Source: a virus
Virus record (IMG/VR): IMGVR_UViG_3300030102_000140
Coordinates: 2,409-26,652 of that record
DNA length: 24,244 bases
Strand: one strand, 5' to 3'
Shown here one piece after another: positions 1-8,130 of the stretch. A program made the position numbers and the translations under genes. The number at the start of each line of letters is the position of its first letter. Within the stretch, counting starts at the first letter, position 1. Under the pieces are notes generated by a model. That model was not told where the DNA came from and did not search any database. It saw only the letters and a list, made by a program, of their open reading frames with translations.

Positions 1-1
1 G

Positions 2-1492
2 GTCGAAGATACTACTGAAGAACTAGATATAGCCGCCCAAGACTTCACAGAACAGACTTACAATGTCACTGTTAAGCGAGTTAAAGAATATGGGCGTGTT
101 TGTATCGAGAATGTAGCACCTGAAAGTATGCTTGTAAGCAAAACTGCTACATCATTAGAAGATTGCAACTTTATCGGACAAAGAGTTTTTAAAACTAGGT
201 CTGAATTAATCAGTATGGGTTTTGACAAGAAGATGGTCAATGATCTACCTGTAGCTGATGAAGAAATTTACAACACAGAGGCTGTTACAAGACGATCTTA
301 TGACGATCAAGATATGCCTCAAGAGTATCAAAACATAGATCCTCTTTTAACAAGAGTAGCAGTCATTGATTGTTACATGAAGTGTGATTATGATAACGAT
401 GGTATAGCAGAACTCAGACACATAGTGGTTGGTGGTACAGGACAAAACGCTTATCACATCTTAGAGAATGAACCCATAGAGCAAATACCTTTTGCGATGG
501 TAACAGCTATCCCAATGCCTCACAGATTTTATGGTTTGTCGATATACGATTTGATAGGTGATGTTCAAGAGATCAAAACAACCCTATTAAGACAAACTTT
601 AAACAACGCCTATCTACAAAACAATGCTAGAACTGTTGTAGTAGATGGACAAGCAAACATAGATGACCTCCTTACATCGAGAGCTGGGGGGATTGTACGA
701 GTAAAGTCACCAAATGCAGTAACTCCCCTCGCCTCTCCTAACTTTATGAGTCAAGGTCTAGCCATGTTAGACAAAGTAGATAACATTAGAGAATCAAGAT
801 CAGGCGTATCAAAAGTTCAAATGGGATTAGATCCCGATCAGATTAATAAATCACACACGACAGCAACCAGTGCCAATGTGATGATGAACGCTTCTACTCA
901 AAGAATAGAACTTTACGCTAGAAACTTTAGTGAAGGTATCAAAAGAATGTTTCAAGGTATCTTGACTTTAGTATGTAAGTATCAAGATCAAGAAAGAATT
1001 ATTAGATTAAGAAATCAGTTTGTACCAATGAACCCTAGAGAGTGGGTTGATAGGTATAACGCAACAGTACAAGTTGGACTTGGTACAGGATCACAAGATC
1101 AACGACTAGAAGTATTAGGTCGTGTTCTTGCAGTCCAAGAAAAACTAATCGGTGCTGGTGGTATGGGTATTGTCGATCCTCAAAAGATATATAACACCCT
1201 AGAGAAGTATTTAGAAAATGCTGGTTACAAAGATGCAAGTCAGTTCTTTAACAACCCTCAAGTCAATCCACCAAGACCACAGCCAAAAAGACCTGATCCA
1301 GCAATACAATTAGCTCAAGCAGATTTACAAAGACAACAAGCTAAAGATCAAGCAGAATTACAACTTAAAGCACAAAAACTTGAACTCGATCAACAAAAAT
1401 TAGCATCACAACTTATCAAAGAAGATGATGCAAAAGAATCACAAAAAGAAAAACTAGCAACACAAATATTACAGCAAGGAATTAAAAGATAA
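2..1492 (+). CDS. Portal protein, P22-like (5' end outside window)
   Basis: The reading frame is open from base 2, so the N-terminus is missing; 496 residues are visible (P22 portal is about 725). Portal proteins form the dodecameric ring at the capsid vertex through which DNA is packaged and released. Supporting features are the acidic turn CDYDNDGIAELRH followed by a Gly-rich strand, the stretch PHRFYGLSIYDLIGDVQE typical of the portal stem/wing region, and an Asn/Gln-rich helix QTLNNAYLQNNAR. The last ~65 residues are almost only Gln, Lys, Ala, Leu and Glu, suggesting a helical C-terminal barrel as in P22. The ATG at 128 is internal, because coding continues upstream without a stop. Its stop overlaps the next start (TAATG). 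The portal call is firm from motif pattern and from the scaffold and coat genes downstream; the exact subfamily is inference. Confidence 0.88.
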   Translation, partial: VEDTTEELDIAAQDFTEQTYNVTVKRVKEYGRVCIENVAPESMLVSKTATSLEDCNFIGQRVFKTRSELISMGFDKKMVNDLPVADEEIYNTEAVTRRSYDDQDMPQEYQNIDPLLTRVAVIDCYMKCDYDNDGIAELRHIVVGGTGQNAYHILENEPIEQIPFAMVTAIPMPHRFYGLSIYDLIGDVQEIKTTLLRQTLNNAYLQNNARTVVVDGQANIDDLLTSRAGGIVRVKSPNAVTPLASPNFMSQGLAMLDKVDNIRESRSGVSKVQMGLDPDQINKSHTTATSANVMMNASTQRIELYARNFSEGIKRMFQGILTLVCKYQDQERIIRLRNQFVPMNPREWVDRYNATVQVGLGTGSQDQRLEVLGRVLAVQEKLIGAGGMGIVDPQKIYNTLEKYLENAGYKDASQFFNNPQVNPPRPQPKRPDPAIQLAQADLQRQQAKDQAELQLKAQKLELDQQKLASQLIKEDDAKESQKEKLATQILQQGIKR

Positions 1493-2403
1493 TGGCAACC
1501 CCTAATATGCCTTCTTCGGCACAAGATATTATTAACAACTTTTTATCAGGTGGATATTCAACACAGGCACAAGCAAATCCTTTCAGAGTTAATGTTGATC
1601 CTTTTCGACCACCTTCTCTTGATACGGACTATAGTAACGAGGCTAGTAAATCACCAACTGATCCTTGCCCAGAGGGTTTTATTTATGATCCTGTTATGAG
1701 AAGGTGTATGCCTATTGAAGAAGAATCAAGCGACAGACCTGACGAACCAGATCGTGATAAGATGATGTTCGATCAAATGAAAAGGGATAATAGTACCATT
1801 TTTGGTGCTTCTAATACTTTAGATGATTACCTTATAGATACAAATAATGATAATCTTTTATTAAAATTTGATCCTTCTATAGGTTCACCACCACCCATAT
1901 TCGGTTTAGGTTTGCTTGATACATTACTTGGTGGAAACAAAAGACGAGAAGATAGATTTAACGAAGCTATGCAAACTTATGTAGACGCTGGTTATGCAAA
2001 AAATCGAAATGATGGAACATTTCAAATTTTTACACCTCAGCAATATTACAATAGTGTAAAAAATAATCCTTTAGAAAATTTCAGAACTAATTTTACAGGT
2101 GGTTTTTTAGGAGAAAATCAAGATTTCAACAATAATCAATCACCTATAACAGTTGGACAGGCAGTTGATAGCGTAATGAACCCAACACCTCAAAGTGGAA
2201 CATCTGAAGGATCACCAATAGCACAAGATTTAAGTGGTGGTTTATTAGGTACTGCACCTCTCACGACTGTTGATTCGCAAGGCAATAGATCAAGAAATGA
2301 TACAGCTTATAGAGCCGCAGTTGCTAGAAATATTGAAAGAAATAAAAGAAATTTTGGAACTTCTGGCTTTAAAGAGGGTGTAGGTTTTACTCGTGGCAGA
2401 TAA
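1492..2403 (+). CDS. Hypothetical virion-module protein with CPEGF...RRC motif
   Basis: A 303-residue protein with no recognised enzymatic domain. It is rich in Asn, Pro, Gly and Asp, looks largely disordered, and has no membrane segment. Residues ~59-74 carry a small Cys pair in the pattern CPEGFIYDPVMRRC, a short motif I associate with unannotated marine phage proteins; it may form a compact metal- or disulfide-bound loop. A Gly/Leu-rich stretch (FGLGLLDTLLGG) lies mid-protein. It starts by a TAATG overlap with the portal gene and overlaps the next gene by 11 bases. Its place between portal and scaffold suggests a head-assembly or minor virion role, but this is position only. Confidence 0.7.
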   Translation: MATPNMPSSAQDIINNFLSGGYSTQAQANPFRVNVDPFRPPSLDTDYSNEASKSPTDPCPEGFIYDPVMRRCMPIEEESSDRPDEPDRDKMMFDQMKRDNSTIFGASNTLDDYLIDTNNDNLLLKFDPSIGSPPPIFGLGLLDTLLGGNKRREDRFNEAMQTYVDAGYAKNRNDGTFQIFTPQQYYNSVKNNPLENFRTNFTGGFLGENQDFNNNQSPITVGQAVDSVMNPTPQSGTSEGSPIAQDLSGGLLGTAPLTTVDSQGNRSRNDTAYRAAVARNIERNKRNFGTSGFKEGVGFTRGR

Positions 2404-2623
2404 TGAAATCAAAAGAAGCCAACAAGCTAAAGACATATTAGAAAACCCTATTTTTGTAGAAGCAGTACAAAAAGTTAGAACAGAGTTACACAATGAGTGG
2501 TTAAACTCTGACACAAAAGATTCAGAACAACGAGAGAACATCTTTGTCATGAGAAGAATGTTAGAAGTTGTCTTGATGCAAATACAATCAGTTATGGAAA
2601 CAGGCAAGATTGTAAAAAAATAA
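2393..2623 (+). CDS. Small hypothetical protein between portal and scaffold genes (GTG start)
   Basis: A 76-residue, mostly helical, charged protein with no recognised domain. The start is GTG at 2393, inside the last codons of the upstream gene. No in-frame ATG lies near the N-terminus, so GTG is the best choice; GAGGGTG about ten bases upstream could serve as ribosome binding site. The start sequence GTGGCAGATAAT is identical to the start of the gene at 7406, where the same overlap geometry recurs. Position suggests a small assembly factor, but function is unknown. Confidence 0.65.
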   Translation: MADNEIKRSQQAKDILENPIFVEAVQKVRTELHNEWLNSDTKDSEQRENIFVMRRMLEVVLMQIQSVMETGKIVKK

Positions 2624-2637
2624 CAGGAGAAATATAA

Positions 2638-3675
2638 ATGGCAGAACAACCAGTAATGGACTCTGCAACAGAGACTCAAGCAGAGCCTGTTGCACCAACG
2701 CCCAAGCCTCTTAATACTGGAGAGGCGGCTGAAGCCCTGAAGAACTTATTAAATGTAAACGCCTCAGAGACTCAGGAAACAGCAAGTGAAGAATCAAAGA
2801 AAGAGGTAAGCGACTCGGAAACGAATATCGAAGAAGCTTTCAATGATGATGAACTGATAGATCAAATTGAAGATGAACAACCATCTGTTAGTAATCAGGA
2901 ACTTTATAAAGTTGTTGTCGATGGACAAGAACAAGAAGTCACCCTTGATGAACTCATGAAAGGTTATTCTCGACAAAGCGATTATACTCGTAAAACCGAA
3001 AGACTATCGCAAGATAGAAAAAGTGTTGAACAATTAAAAAATGAATACACTAGGCAAAACGAGGAGGCTAAAATCAAACGAGATCAATACGAAAAGCAAA
3101 TTCAAGTATTATCCGAACAATTAAAACAAAGTGAACCATCAAAGGTAGATTTAGATAGACTTTATGAAGATGATCCAGCGGAGTATGTTCGTGTCAAAGC
3201 TGAACAAGATCGTAGGAAAGAACTTCTAGAAAAATCTAGACAAGAGCAAGAAAGAATACTTGCTGAAAAACAAGAGGAGCAAAGTAAACAATACAATGCT
3301 TATCTTGAACAGCAAAAACAACTTCTTGCAGAAAAACTACCTATCTACGCTGACAAAGAAAAAGGTGCAGAGTTTACTAAAAACTTAATAAACTATGCAA
3401 AAGAGATTGGTTATACCGATCAAGAAATCAATATGTTAGTGGATCATAGATCAGTTATTATGTTAGCTAATGCTTATCGTTACGATAAGTTAAAAAAAGC
3501 TAATTTAAAAAACAAAAAAGTAACAAAAGTATCTAAGGTCGTAAGTTCATCAAGTCCAAAGGTTCAAGATGAGAATGAAGTTGCAAAGCGTATTAAATCT
3601 AAAAAAGCAACTCTAAGAAATTCAGGAAAGGTTAATGATGCCGCTTCTGTTTTACAAGAGTTGTATTCTCAATAA
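2638..3675 (+). CDS. Scaffold-like head assembly protein
   Basis: A 345-residue, highly charged, coiled-coil-rich protein immediately before the major capsid gene, the usual place for a scaffolding protein. The first ~80 residues are acidic and low in complexity. Residues ~90-125 contain the strand-turn-helix element VVVDGQEQEVTLDELMKGY followed by SRQSDYTRKTERL, a pattern I know from many phage scaffold proteins. Residues ~125-240 are a long Lys/Glu/Gln coiled coil. The C-terminus is basic (KRIKSKKATLRNSGK), as expected for coat binding. AGGAG seven bases before ATG is a good ribosome site. Scaffolds direct coat polymerisation and leave or are cleaved before packaging. No protease gene is visible here. 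Confidence 0.85.
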   Translation: MAEQPVMDSATETQAEPVAPTPKPLNTGEAAEALKNLLNVNASETQETASEESKKEVSDSETNIEEAFNDDELIDQIEDEQPSVSNQELYKVVVDGQEQEVTLDELMKGYSRQSDYTRKTERLSQDRKSVEQLKNEYTRQNEEAKIKRDQYEKQIQVLSEQLKQSEPSKVDLDRLYEDDPAEYVRVKAEQDRRKELLEKSRQEQERILAEKQEEQSKQYNAYLEQQKQLLAEKLPIYADKEKGAEFTKNLINYAKEIGYTDQEINMLVDHRSVIMLANAYRYDKLKKANLKNKKVTKVSKVVSSSSPKVQDENEVAKRIKSKKATLRNSGKVNDAASVLQELYSQ

Positions 3676-3695
3676 CATATAGAAAGGAATAAGTA

Positions 3696-4673
3696 ATGGC
3701 ACAACCAACCAATACTTTTGATACCTATGATGGTGCAAACTCTATAAGAGAAGATTTAGCTGATGTAATTTATAATATTAGTCCATCAGAAACTCCTTTT
3801 ATGAGTAATGCAGCAAAAGGTACAGCCTCAAGTACATTGTACGAATGGCAAACAGACTCACTAGCTGATACTGCGGCTAACGCACAGATCGAAGGTGATG
3901 ATTATGACGGAGATGCAAGAACTGCAACTGTCAGACTCAACAATCGTACCCAAATAAGTGCTAAATCAGTAACTATTTCAGGTACAGACGATGCCGTGGA
4001 TAACGCAGGAATGAGTACGCAGATGGCGTACCAATTAGCAAAGATGGGTAAAGAACTCAAGCGAGACATGGAAAGAGCTTTTGTAGGAATTGAAAACGCA
4101 AAAGTTGCTGGTAATGCTTCAACAGCTAGAGAACTTGCATCTGTAGGAACTTGGTATGGTGGTAACAAACCTGGTACATCAAGTGCCGCTGGTAACTTCT
4201 CAAAAGGTGGATCACCATCTGCATCTCCAGCAGGTGACGGAAGCACAGCTATTGCTGGAGGTACTAACAGAACCTTTACAGAAACTCTACTTAAAGAAGG
4301 TCTTTTAAAAGCCTTTGAACTAGGTGGAGAACCTGAGACTATATTGATGACACCATCACACAAGCAAACAGCATCTGCATTTGCTGGGGTGGCAACAAAA
4401 TATAAAGATGCCAGTGATAGAGTATCTATTGGTACTACTGACATCTATGTATCAGACTTCGGTGAAGTTGCATTTGTACCTAACAGACACCAAAACGCAA
4501 ACAGAGTAGATATCCTACAAATGGATATGTGGAGTGTGGACTTTTTAAGACCATTCCAAACTACTGATCTTGCAAAAACTGGTGACGCAGACAAGAAGCT
4601 ACTCTTAACTGAGTACACTTTATGTGCAAAAGCACCTAACGCAAACTTTGGTATATTTAACTTAACTGCATAA
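3696..4673 (+). CDS. Major capsid protein, SU10/DUF5309 type
   Basis: A 325-residue protein matching the SU10-like major capsid family (DUF5309): an N-terminal segment of the form TYDGANSIREDLADVIYNIS, then SPSETPFMSNAAKGTA, then YEWQTDSLA. The family adopts the HK97 fold and forms the icosahedral or prolate shell of phiEco32/SU10-type short-tailed phages. The middle (residues ~150-195) is Gly/Ser/Ala-rich and low in complexity (GGSPSASPAGDGSTA), probably a surface-exposed loop or insertion. The C-terminal part contains VDFLRPFQTTDLAKTGDADK and ends in a beta-rich LTEYTLCAKAPNA. AAAGGA precedes the ATG. It is followed by a strong intrinsic terminator, as often found after highly expressed coat genes. 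Length is normal for the family. Confidence 0.92.
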   Translation: MAQPTNTFDTYDGANSIREDLADVIYNISPSETPFMSNAAKGTASSTLYEWQTDSLADTAANAQIEGDDYDGDARTATVRLNNRTQISAKSVTISGTDDAVDNAGMSTQMAYQLAKMGKELKRDMERAFVGIENAKVAGNASTARELASVGTWYGGNKPGTSSAAGNFSKGGSPSASPAGDGSTAIAGGTNRTFTETLLKEGLLKAFELGGEPETILMTPSHKQTASAFAGVATKYKDASDRVSIGTTDIYVSDFGEVAFVPNRHQNANRVDILQMDMWSVDFLRPFQTTDLAKTGDADKKLLLTEYTLCAKAPNANFGIFNLTA

Positions 4674-4689
4674 TTGTAGCTAAAGGACA

Positions 4690-4716
4690 GGGAGGGATTA
4701 TATGCCCTCCCTTTTT
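4690..4716 (+). terminator. Rho-independent terminator after the capsid gene
   Basis: A perfect 7-bp inverted repeat, GGGAGGG (4690-4696) and CCCTCCC (4705-4711), encloses an 8-base loop and is followed directly by five T (4712-4716). It lies 17 bases after the capsid stop in an otherwise AT-rich, gene-packed region. It is the only convincing intrinsic terminator I found. The next gene starts 16 bases later, so readthrough or a nearby unseen promoter must supply downstream transcripts. Confidence 0.88.
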
Positions 4717-4732
4717 AATTAGAGAGGAAACA

Positions 4733-4954
4733 ATGACAGTATTCGCAAATAAAAAACATTCATCAAGACTTTATAAAGTAGTGGCAAACTCAATTAAAAA
4801 AGATCAAACAATCTCAAGAGGTTTAGGCAAAAGACAATCCAAACAAACTTCAGGTGGAGATAGAAAGTATGATCCAATGTTGAGTATGAGAAGCAATCAA
4901 GGTCTAGAAATACAAGACACAGTTGATATGATGATTGCAAAAGCTATAAAGTAA
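4733..4954 (+). CDS. Small basic hypothetical protein
   Basis: A 73-residue, strongly basic protein (many Lys and Arg, for example KKDQTISRGLGKRQSKQ), without a membrane segment or recognised domain. AGAGAGGAAAC before the ATG is a good ribosome site, and this is the first gene after the terminator. Its stop overlaps the next ATG (TAATG). The charge could suit binding DNA or the acidic surface of a capsid or portal, but that is speculation. Confidence 0.65.
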   Translation: MTVFANKKHSSRLYKVVANSIKKDQTISRGLGKRQSKQTSGGDRKYDPMLSMRSNQGLEIQDTVDMMIAKAIK

Positions 4955-5307
4955 TGGCAAAAAAATTCTCGCTTAATGATCCTGACGATCAAGCATCTGT
5001 AAAAACTAATTTAATTGTAGATGAAGCTGAGAATAAATTTCATATTGAAAACTATCAAGATCAAGAAACTATTAAAGAAATCTTAGATGCAAACAAAGTA
5101 GCTCAAAATGAAGGTGCTTATAAGTCTCAAGCATTAAAAAATGAAAAAGGTTATCGAGTTGCAAGACTACCAAACATAGTAGTTCACCAATTAGCAAAAC
5201 AAGGCATACTGAATTACAATGGCACAGTCCTTGATAAACCTAGATTTTTTAGATGGTTAAACGATTCAGATAACAGACATTTTAGAATTTATACAGGTAA
5301 CTTATAA
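4954..5307 (+). CDS. Hypothetical protein in head-tail module
   Basis: A 117-residue soluble protein, acidic at the N-terminus and basic at the C-terminus, with no domain I can name. The C-terminal third has a compact pattern (ILNYNGTVLDKPRFFRWLND then RHFRIYTGNL) that looks like a folded alpha/beta unit. It is joined to both neighbours by TAATG overlaps. Its place just before the head-tail adaptor suggests a minor head or connector component; this is inference from position. Confidence 0.65.
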   Translation: MAKKFSLNDPDDQASVKTNLIVDEAENKFHIENYQDQETIKEILDANKVAQNEGAYKSQALKNEKGYRVARLPNIVVHQLAKQGILNYNGTVLDKPRFFRWLNDSDNRHFRIYTGNL

Positions 5308-5936
5308 TGGCAATAGATACATACACAAATCTCAAAACATCAATAGCTAACTATCTTAATAGAAGTGATTTGACTGCTTTTCTTGGTGATTTTATTACTC
5401 TTACAGAAGCAAGATTAAATAGAGAGTTGCGTGTGAGAGAAATGGTAAACACAGACACATCAATAACAACTGTGTCAGGCACACAAAGCTATGCCTTACC
5501 CACAGGATATATAGAGGCAACTACAGTAATTTATCAAAGCGATCCCTATTGCACACTTAAATTTATAAATAACAGTGATTTTTATAACAAATATAACGAT
5601 AGTCAGAGTAGAGGAAAGCCACAATTCTTCACTATAGTCGGCACAAATATTCTCTTAGGCAGACCACCTGATTCAGCAACAACACTACAAATAAACTTTT
5701 ACAAAAAATTAGATACTCTTTCTGACACAAATACTACAAACACAATATTAACAAATTATCCTGAACTCTATTTATATGGTGCATTAGCAGAGTCAGCTCC
5801 ATTTATTATGCAAGATGAAAGAATAAATACATGGGGTACTCTTTACAAAGAGTCACTAAAAAATGCTAATGAAGCATCATCAAGGGGTTCAACAACCACA
5901 TCACCACTACAGATGTCCACCACACAGGTAGCATAA
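5307..5936 (+). CDS. Head-tail adaptor (P22 gp4-like)
   Basis: A 209-residue protein resembling the phage adaptor/tail accessory factor family that binds under the portal ring and starts the tail (P22 gp4 as reference). The N-terminus has the usual helical pattern YTNLKTSIANYLNRSDL, then FITLTEARLNRELRVREM, in which the conserved EARLNRELR stretch is the main clue. A beta-rich middle (SYALPTGYIEATTVIY) and an Asn/Thr-rich C-terminus follow. It sits directly before the nozzle-like gene, the order seen in P22-like and SU10-like phages. Translation is coupled to the upstream gene by TAATG. Confidence 0.82.
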   Translation: MAIDTYTNLKTSIANYLNRSDLTAFLGDFITLTEARLNRELRVREMVNTDTSITTVSGTQSYALPTGYIEATTVIYQSDPYCTLKFINNSDFYNKYNDSQSRGKPQFFTIVGTNILLGRPPDSATTLQINFYKKLDTLSDTNTTNTILTNYPELYLYGALAESAPFIMQDERINTWGTLYKESLKNANEASSRGSTTTSPLQMSTTQVA

Positions 5937-5937
5937 A

Positions 5938-7416
5938 ATGATTGAATTTGGTGATTTACAAGCCGATCTACCTTCTTATGAAAACTCAGGTGCATTAGTT
6001 GTAGATAATGTTTTACCTCTTGCAAAAGGGTACAAAAGCCTAGCTGGTTTTCAGGCATTAAGTGGTACAGGATTGACAGGAAGTGCATTAGGTTTGTTTA
6101 CAAGTTTCAGTGCTAGTGGTTCTACAAACTATGCTGGTGATGCTACTAAGTTATATCAAATGGACTCCTCTCTAGTCTTTCAAGATAAAAGTAAATCTGG
6201 TGGCTACAACAACTCTACTACAGAAAACGCTAGAGACTTTTGGGCATTTACACAGTTTGGATCAAATATCATTGCAACTAATTTTGCAGATAACATACAA
6301 AAGTTTGAAGAAGGTGTAGATAGTGCCTTCAGTGATCTGATAGCATTAAAAGCTAAGTTTATAGCTGTTATTAGAGACTTTGTTGTTGTAGGTTATACCA
6401 ACGAGTCAAGTGTAGAGTACAATCAAAGAGTCAAATGGTCAGGTATTAATGACAGTTCTACATGGACTCCAAGCCAAGCAACACAATCAGGTTTTCAAGA
6501 TATTGTTGGTAGTCATGGAAATGTTCAAGCAATAGTTGGTGGTGAATCTGCTGGTGTCATCTTTATGGAAAAGGCAATCTACAGAATGTCTTATGTAGGT
6601 GTTCCATTAGTATTTCAGTTTGACAAGATCGCAGATAACATCGGAGCATTTGCACCTAAGTCTGTGGCTTCTTACGGAAACATGATTTTTTTCTTAGCAC
6701 AAGATGGTTTCTACAAACTAACTGGTGGACAACAACTGACACCGATTGGAAATGGTAAAGTAGATAACTTCTTCTTTGATGATTTATCATCTAATCTAGA
6801 TGGTATTACATCTGCTGTCGATCCTAACAATAGTATTGTTGTATGGTCTTATCGAGGATCAGGAGCAACTGGAACATCAAATAATAAATTATTAATTTAC
6901 AATTATGCTGTCGATAAATGGAGTACAGGTAGTGGACAAGACTTACAGTTTGTAGCTAGTGCATCACAAGAAGCATTTAACACTTTAGAAAGTCTAGATG
7001 TATTAGGTGATTTAGATAACTTGCCACGATCACTTGACTCATACTTTTATAGAGAAGGTGTTGTCGGTCTAGCTGGTTTTAATTCAGCAAACAAGTTTGG
7101 AAAGTTTATTGCAAACAGTTTATCAGCTACAGTCGATACGACAGAGTTTGAGGGTGCAAAAGGCAAAAGATCAACACTTATAGAGTGCAGACCTATTGTT
7201 GATGGCACAACTAATACCTCTGTTACAGTAACACCAATAACAAGGCAATCACAACTTGATACCACAACAACTGGCACTGCTGTTGATACTAATGATACTG
7301 GCACTTGTCCTTTACGATCTACCTCAAGGTATCATCGCATCAGGGTTAATGTGACAGGTAACTTTAATACTCTTAGCGGTGTAGATATAGAAGCGAGACC
7401 TGAAGGTGGCAGATAA
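5938..7416 (+). CDS. Tail nozzle / DNA stabilisation protein (P22 gp10-like)
   Basis: A 492-residue, beta-rich protein placed right after the adaptor. Members of this group form a hexameric beta-propeller nozzle that closes the portal channel and holds packaged DNA. Supporting patterns are the N-terminal DLPSYENSGALVVDNVLPLA, a series of short strands with small turn residues (YAGDATKLYQMD, VKWSGINDSSTWTPS), and the central GESAGVIFMEKAIYRMSYVG followed by FFLAQDGFYKLTGGQQLTPI, all typical of propeller blades in phage stabilisation proteins. The C-terminal ~100 residues are Thr-rich and may be a separate beta domain. The stop lies within the start region of the next gene (11-base overlap). 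Confidence 0.8.
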   Translation: MIEFGDLQADLPSYENSGALVVDNVLPLAKGYKSLAGFQALSGTGLTGSALGLFTSFSASGSTNYAGDATKLYQMDSSLVFQDKSKSGGYNNSTTENARDFWAFTQFGSNIIATNFADNIQKFEEGVDSAFSDLIALKAKFIAVIRDFVVVGYTNESSVEYNQRVKWSGINDSSTWTPSQATQSGFQDIVGSHGNVQAIVGGESAGVIFMEKAIYRMSYVGVPLVFQFDKIADNIGAFAPKSVASYGNMIFFLAQDGFYKLTGGQQLTPIGNGKVDNFFFDDLSSNLDGITSAVDPNNSIVVWSYRGSGATGTSNNKLLIYNYAVDKWSTGSGQDLQFVASASQEAFNTLESLDVLGDLDNLPRSLDSYFYREGVVGLAGFNSANKFGKFIANSLSATVDTTEFEGAKGKRSTLIECRPIVDGTTNTSVTVTPITRQSQLDTTTTGTAVDTNDTGTCPLRSTSRYHRIRVNVTGNFNTLSGVDIEARPEGGR

Positions 7417-7735
7417 TCAGTTTCCTACAGTTCCATTGTCAATACCTGACACTGGACAACATTTAAGACTAGTTTCAACATCATTAAACAATACAATTAA
7501 TGGTAAATTAAACAGCACAGGAACAGTAACATTAAGAGCAAGTCAAACAACAACGACTCTTACCGATGCAAGAATAGGTGGAAACTCAATAATATTGTTT
7601 ATGCCAACAACTGCAAATGGTAGCACAGCTCTCAATGGACTTCATGTTTCTGCTAGAGCAAGTGGGAGTGCAACATTAACTCATGCAAGTTCAACAAACG
7701 CAGACCAAAACTTATCATACTGTGTCATTGGATAA
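7406..7735 (+). CDS. Small beta-rich virion-associated protein (GTG start)
   Basis: A 109-residue Thr/Ser/Asn-rich protein, predicted all-beta. The C-terminal half reads SIILFMPTTANGSTALNGL, then HVSARASGSATLTH, then a YCVIG end. I recognise this pattern from small proteins that often sit between nozzle and internal-virion genes in phages; their function is not established. The start is GTG at 7406, and the twelve bases from it are identical to those at 2393. AAGGTGG around the start may act as a ribosome site, although it is very close. The gene overlaps the nozzle gene by 11 bases. Confidence 0.65.
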   Translation: MADNQFPTVPLSIPDTGQHLRLVSTSLNNTINGKLNSTGTVTLRASQTTTTLTDARIGGNSIILFMPTTANGSTALNGLHVSARASGSATLTHASSTNADQNLSYCVIG

Positions 7736-8129
7736 TGTAGTCACTAGAGTTCCTAGTGAAGATGTTGAATTTATATGGAGTCAAGTAGCTCCATTATTAG
7801 AAAAAGCATTAGACGAAACTTATAGTATCAAGGACATACTGTACGGATTGGCTAATGATCGTATGCAACTATTTATTAGTTGGAATAATAACAAAGTAGA
7901 AAGTGCTGTTGTAACTGAAGTAGCACAATACCCTCAGTCTAAAGTCTTACGATACTTTTTGGCTGGAGGAAACAACCTAGATAATTGGTTAGAAAGAATA
8001 CAAGAAGTAATAGAAAAATTTGCAAAAACACAAAATTGTACTCACCTTGAAGTAGCTGGAAGAAAAGGCTGGGTGCGAAAATTAAAAGGATATAAAATAA
8101 AAGCATATTTACTAAAAAAGGAAATATAA
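7683..8129 (+). CDS. GNAT-fold-like phage protein (putative internal virion or acyltransferase-like)
   Basis: A protein of 148 residues from ATG 7683, or 135 from GTG 7722. The sequence has the order and length of GNAT-fold proteins: helices (SIKDILYGLANDRMQLFISW), strands (AVVTEVAQYPQSKVLRYFLA), a long helix (WLERIQEVIEKFAKTQ), then CTHLEVAGRKGWVRKLKGY, which resembles the end of acetyltransferase domains. The canonical acetyl-CoA loop (Q/RxxGxG/A) is not evident, so catalysis is doubtful. T7-like phages have a related fold among internal virion proteins. ATG 7683 gives a 53-base overlap, and its possible ribosome site GGGAG is rather far (13 bases). GTG 7722 gives a 14-base overlap that fits neighbouring junctions better, so the start is uncertain. 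Confidence 0.65.
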   Translation: MQVQQTQTKTYHTVSLDNVVTRVPSEDVEFIWSQVAPLLEKALDETYSIKDILYGLANDRMQLFISWNNNKVESAVVTEVAQYPQSKVLRYFLAGGNNLDNWLERIQEVIEKFAKTQNCTHLEVAGRKGWVRKLKGYKIKAYLLKKEI

Positions 8130-8130
8130 A

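Noticed and set aside
2403-2441. A second 12-codon frame beginning at a TAATG junction (MKSKEANKLKTY)
   Set aside because: It lies out of frame inside the 76-residue gene that starts at 2393, has ordinary composition and no motif, and so is most simply a chance frame.
3902-4444. A 180-codon open frame on the minus strand within the capsid gene
   Set aside because: It lies wholly inside a well-supported capsid gene. Its Val/Ala/Leu/Ser-rich composition is what reverse reading of Thr/Ser/Asn/Gly codons gives, and no ribosome site is evident.
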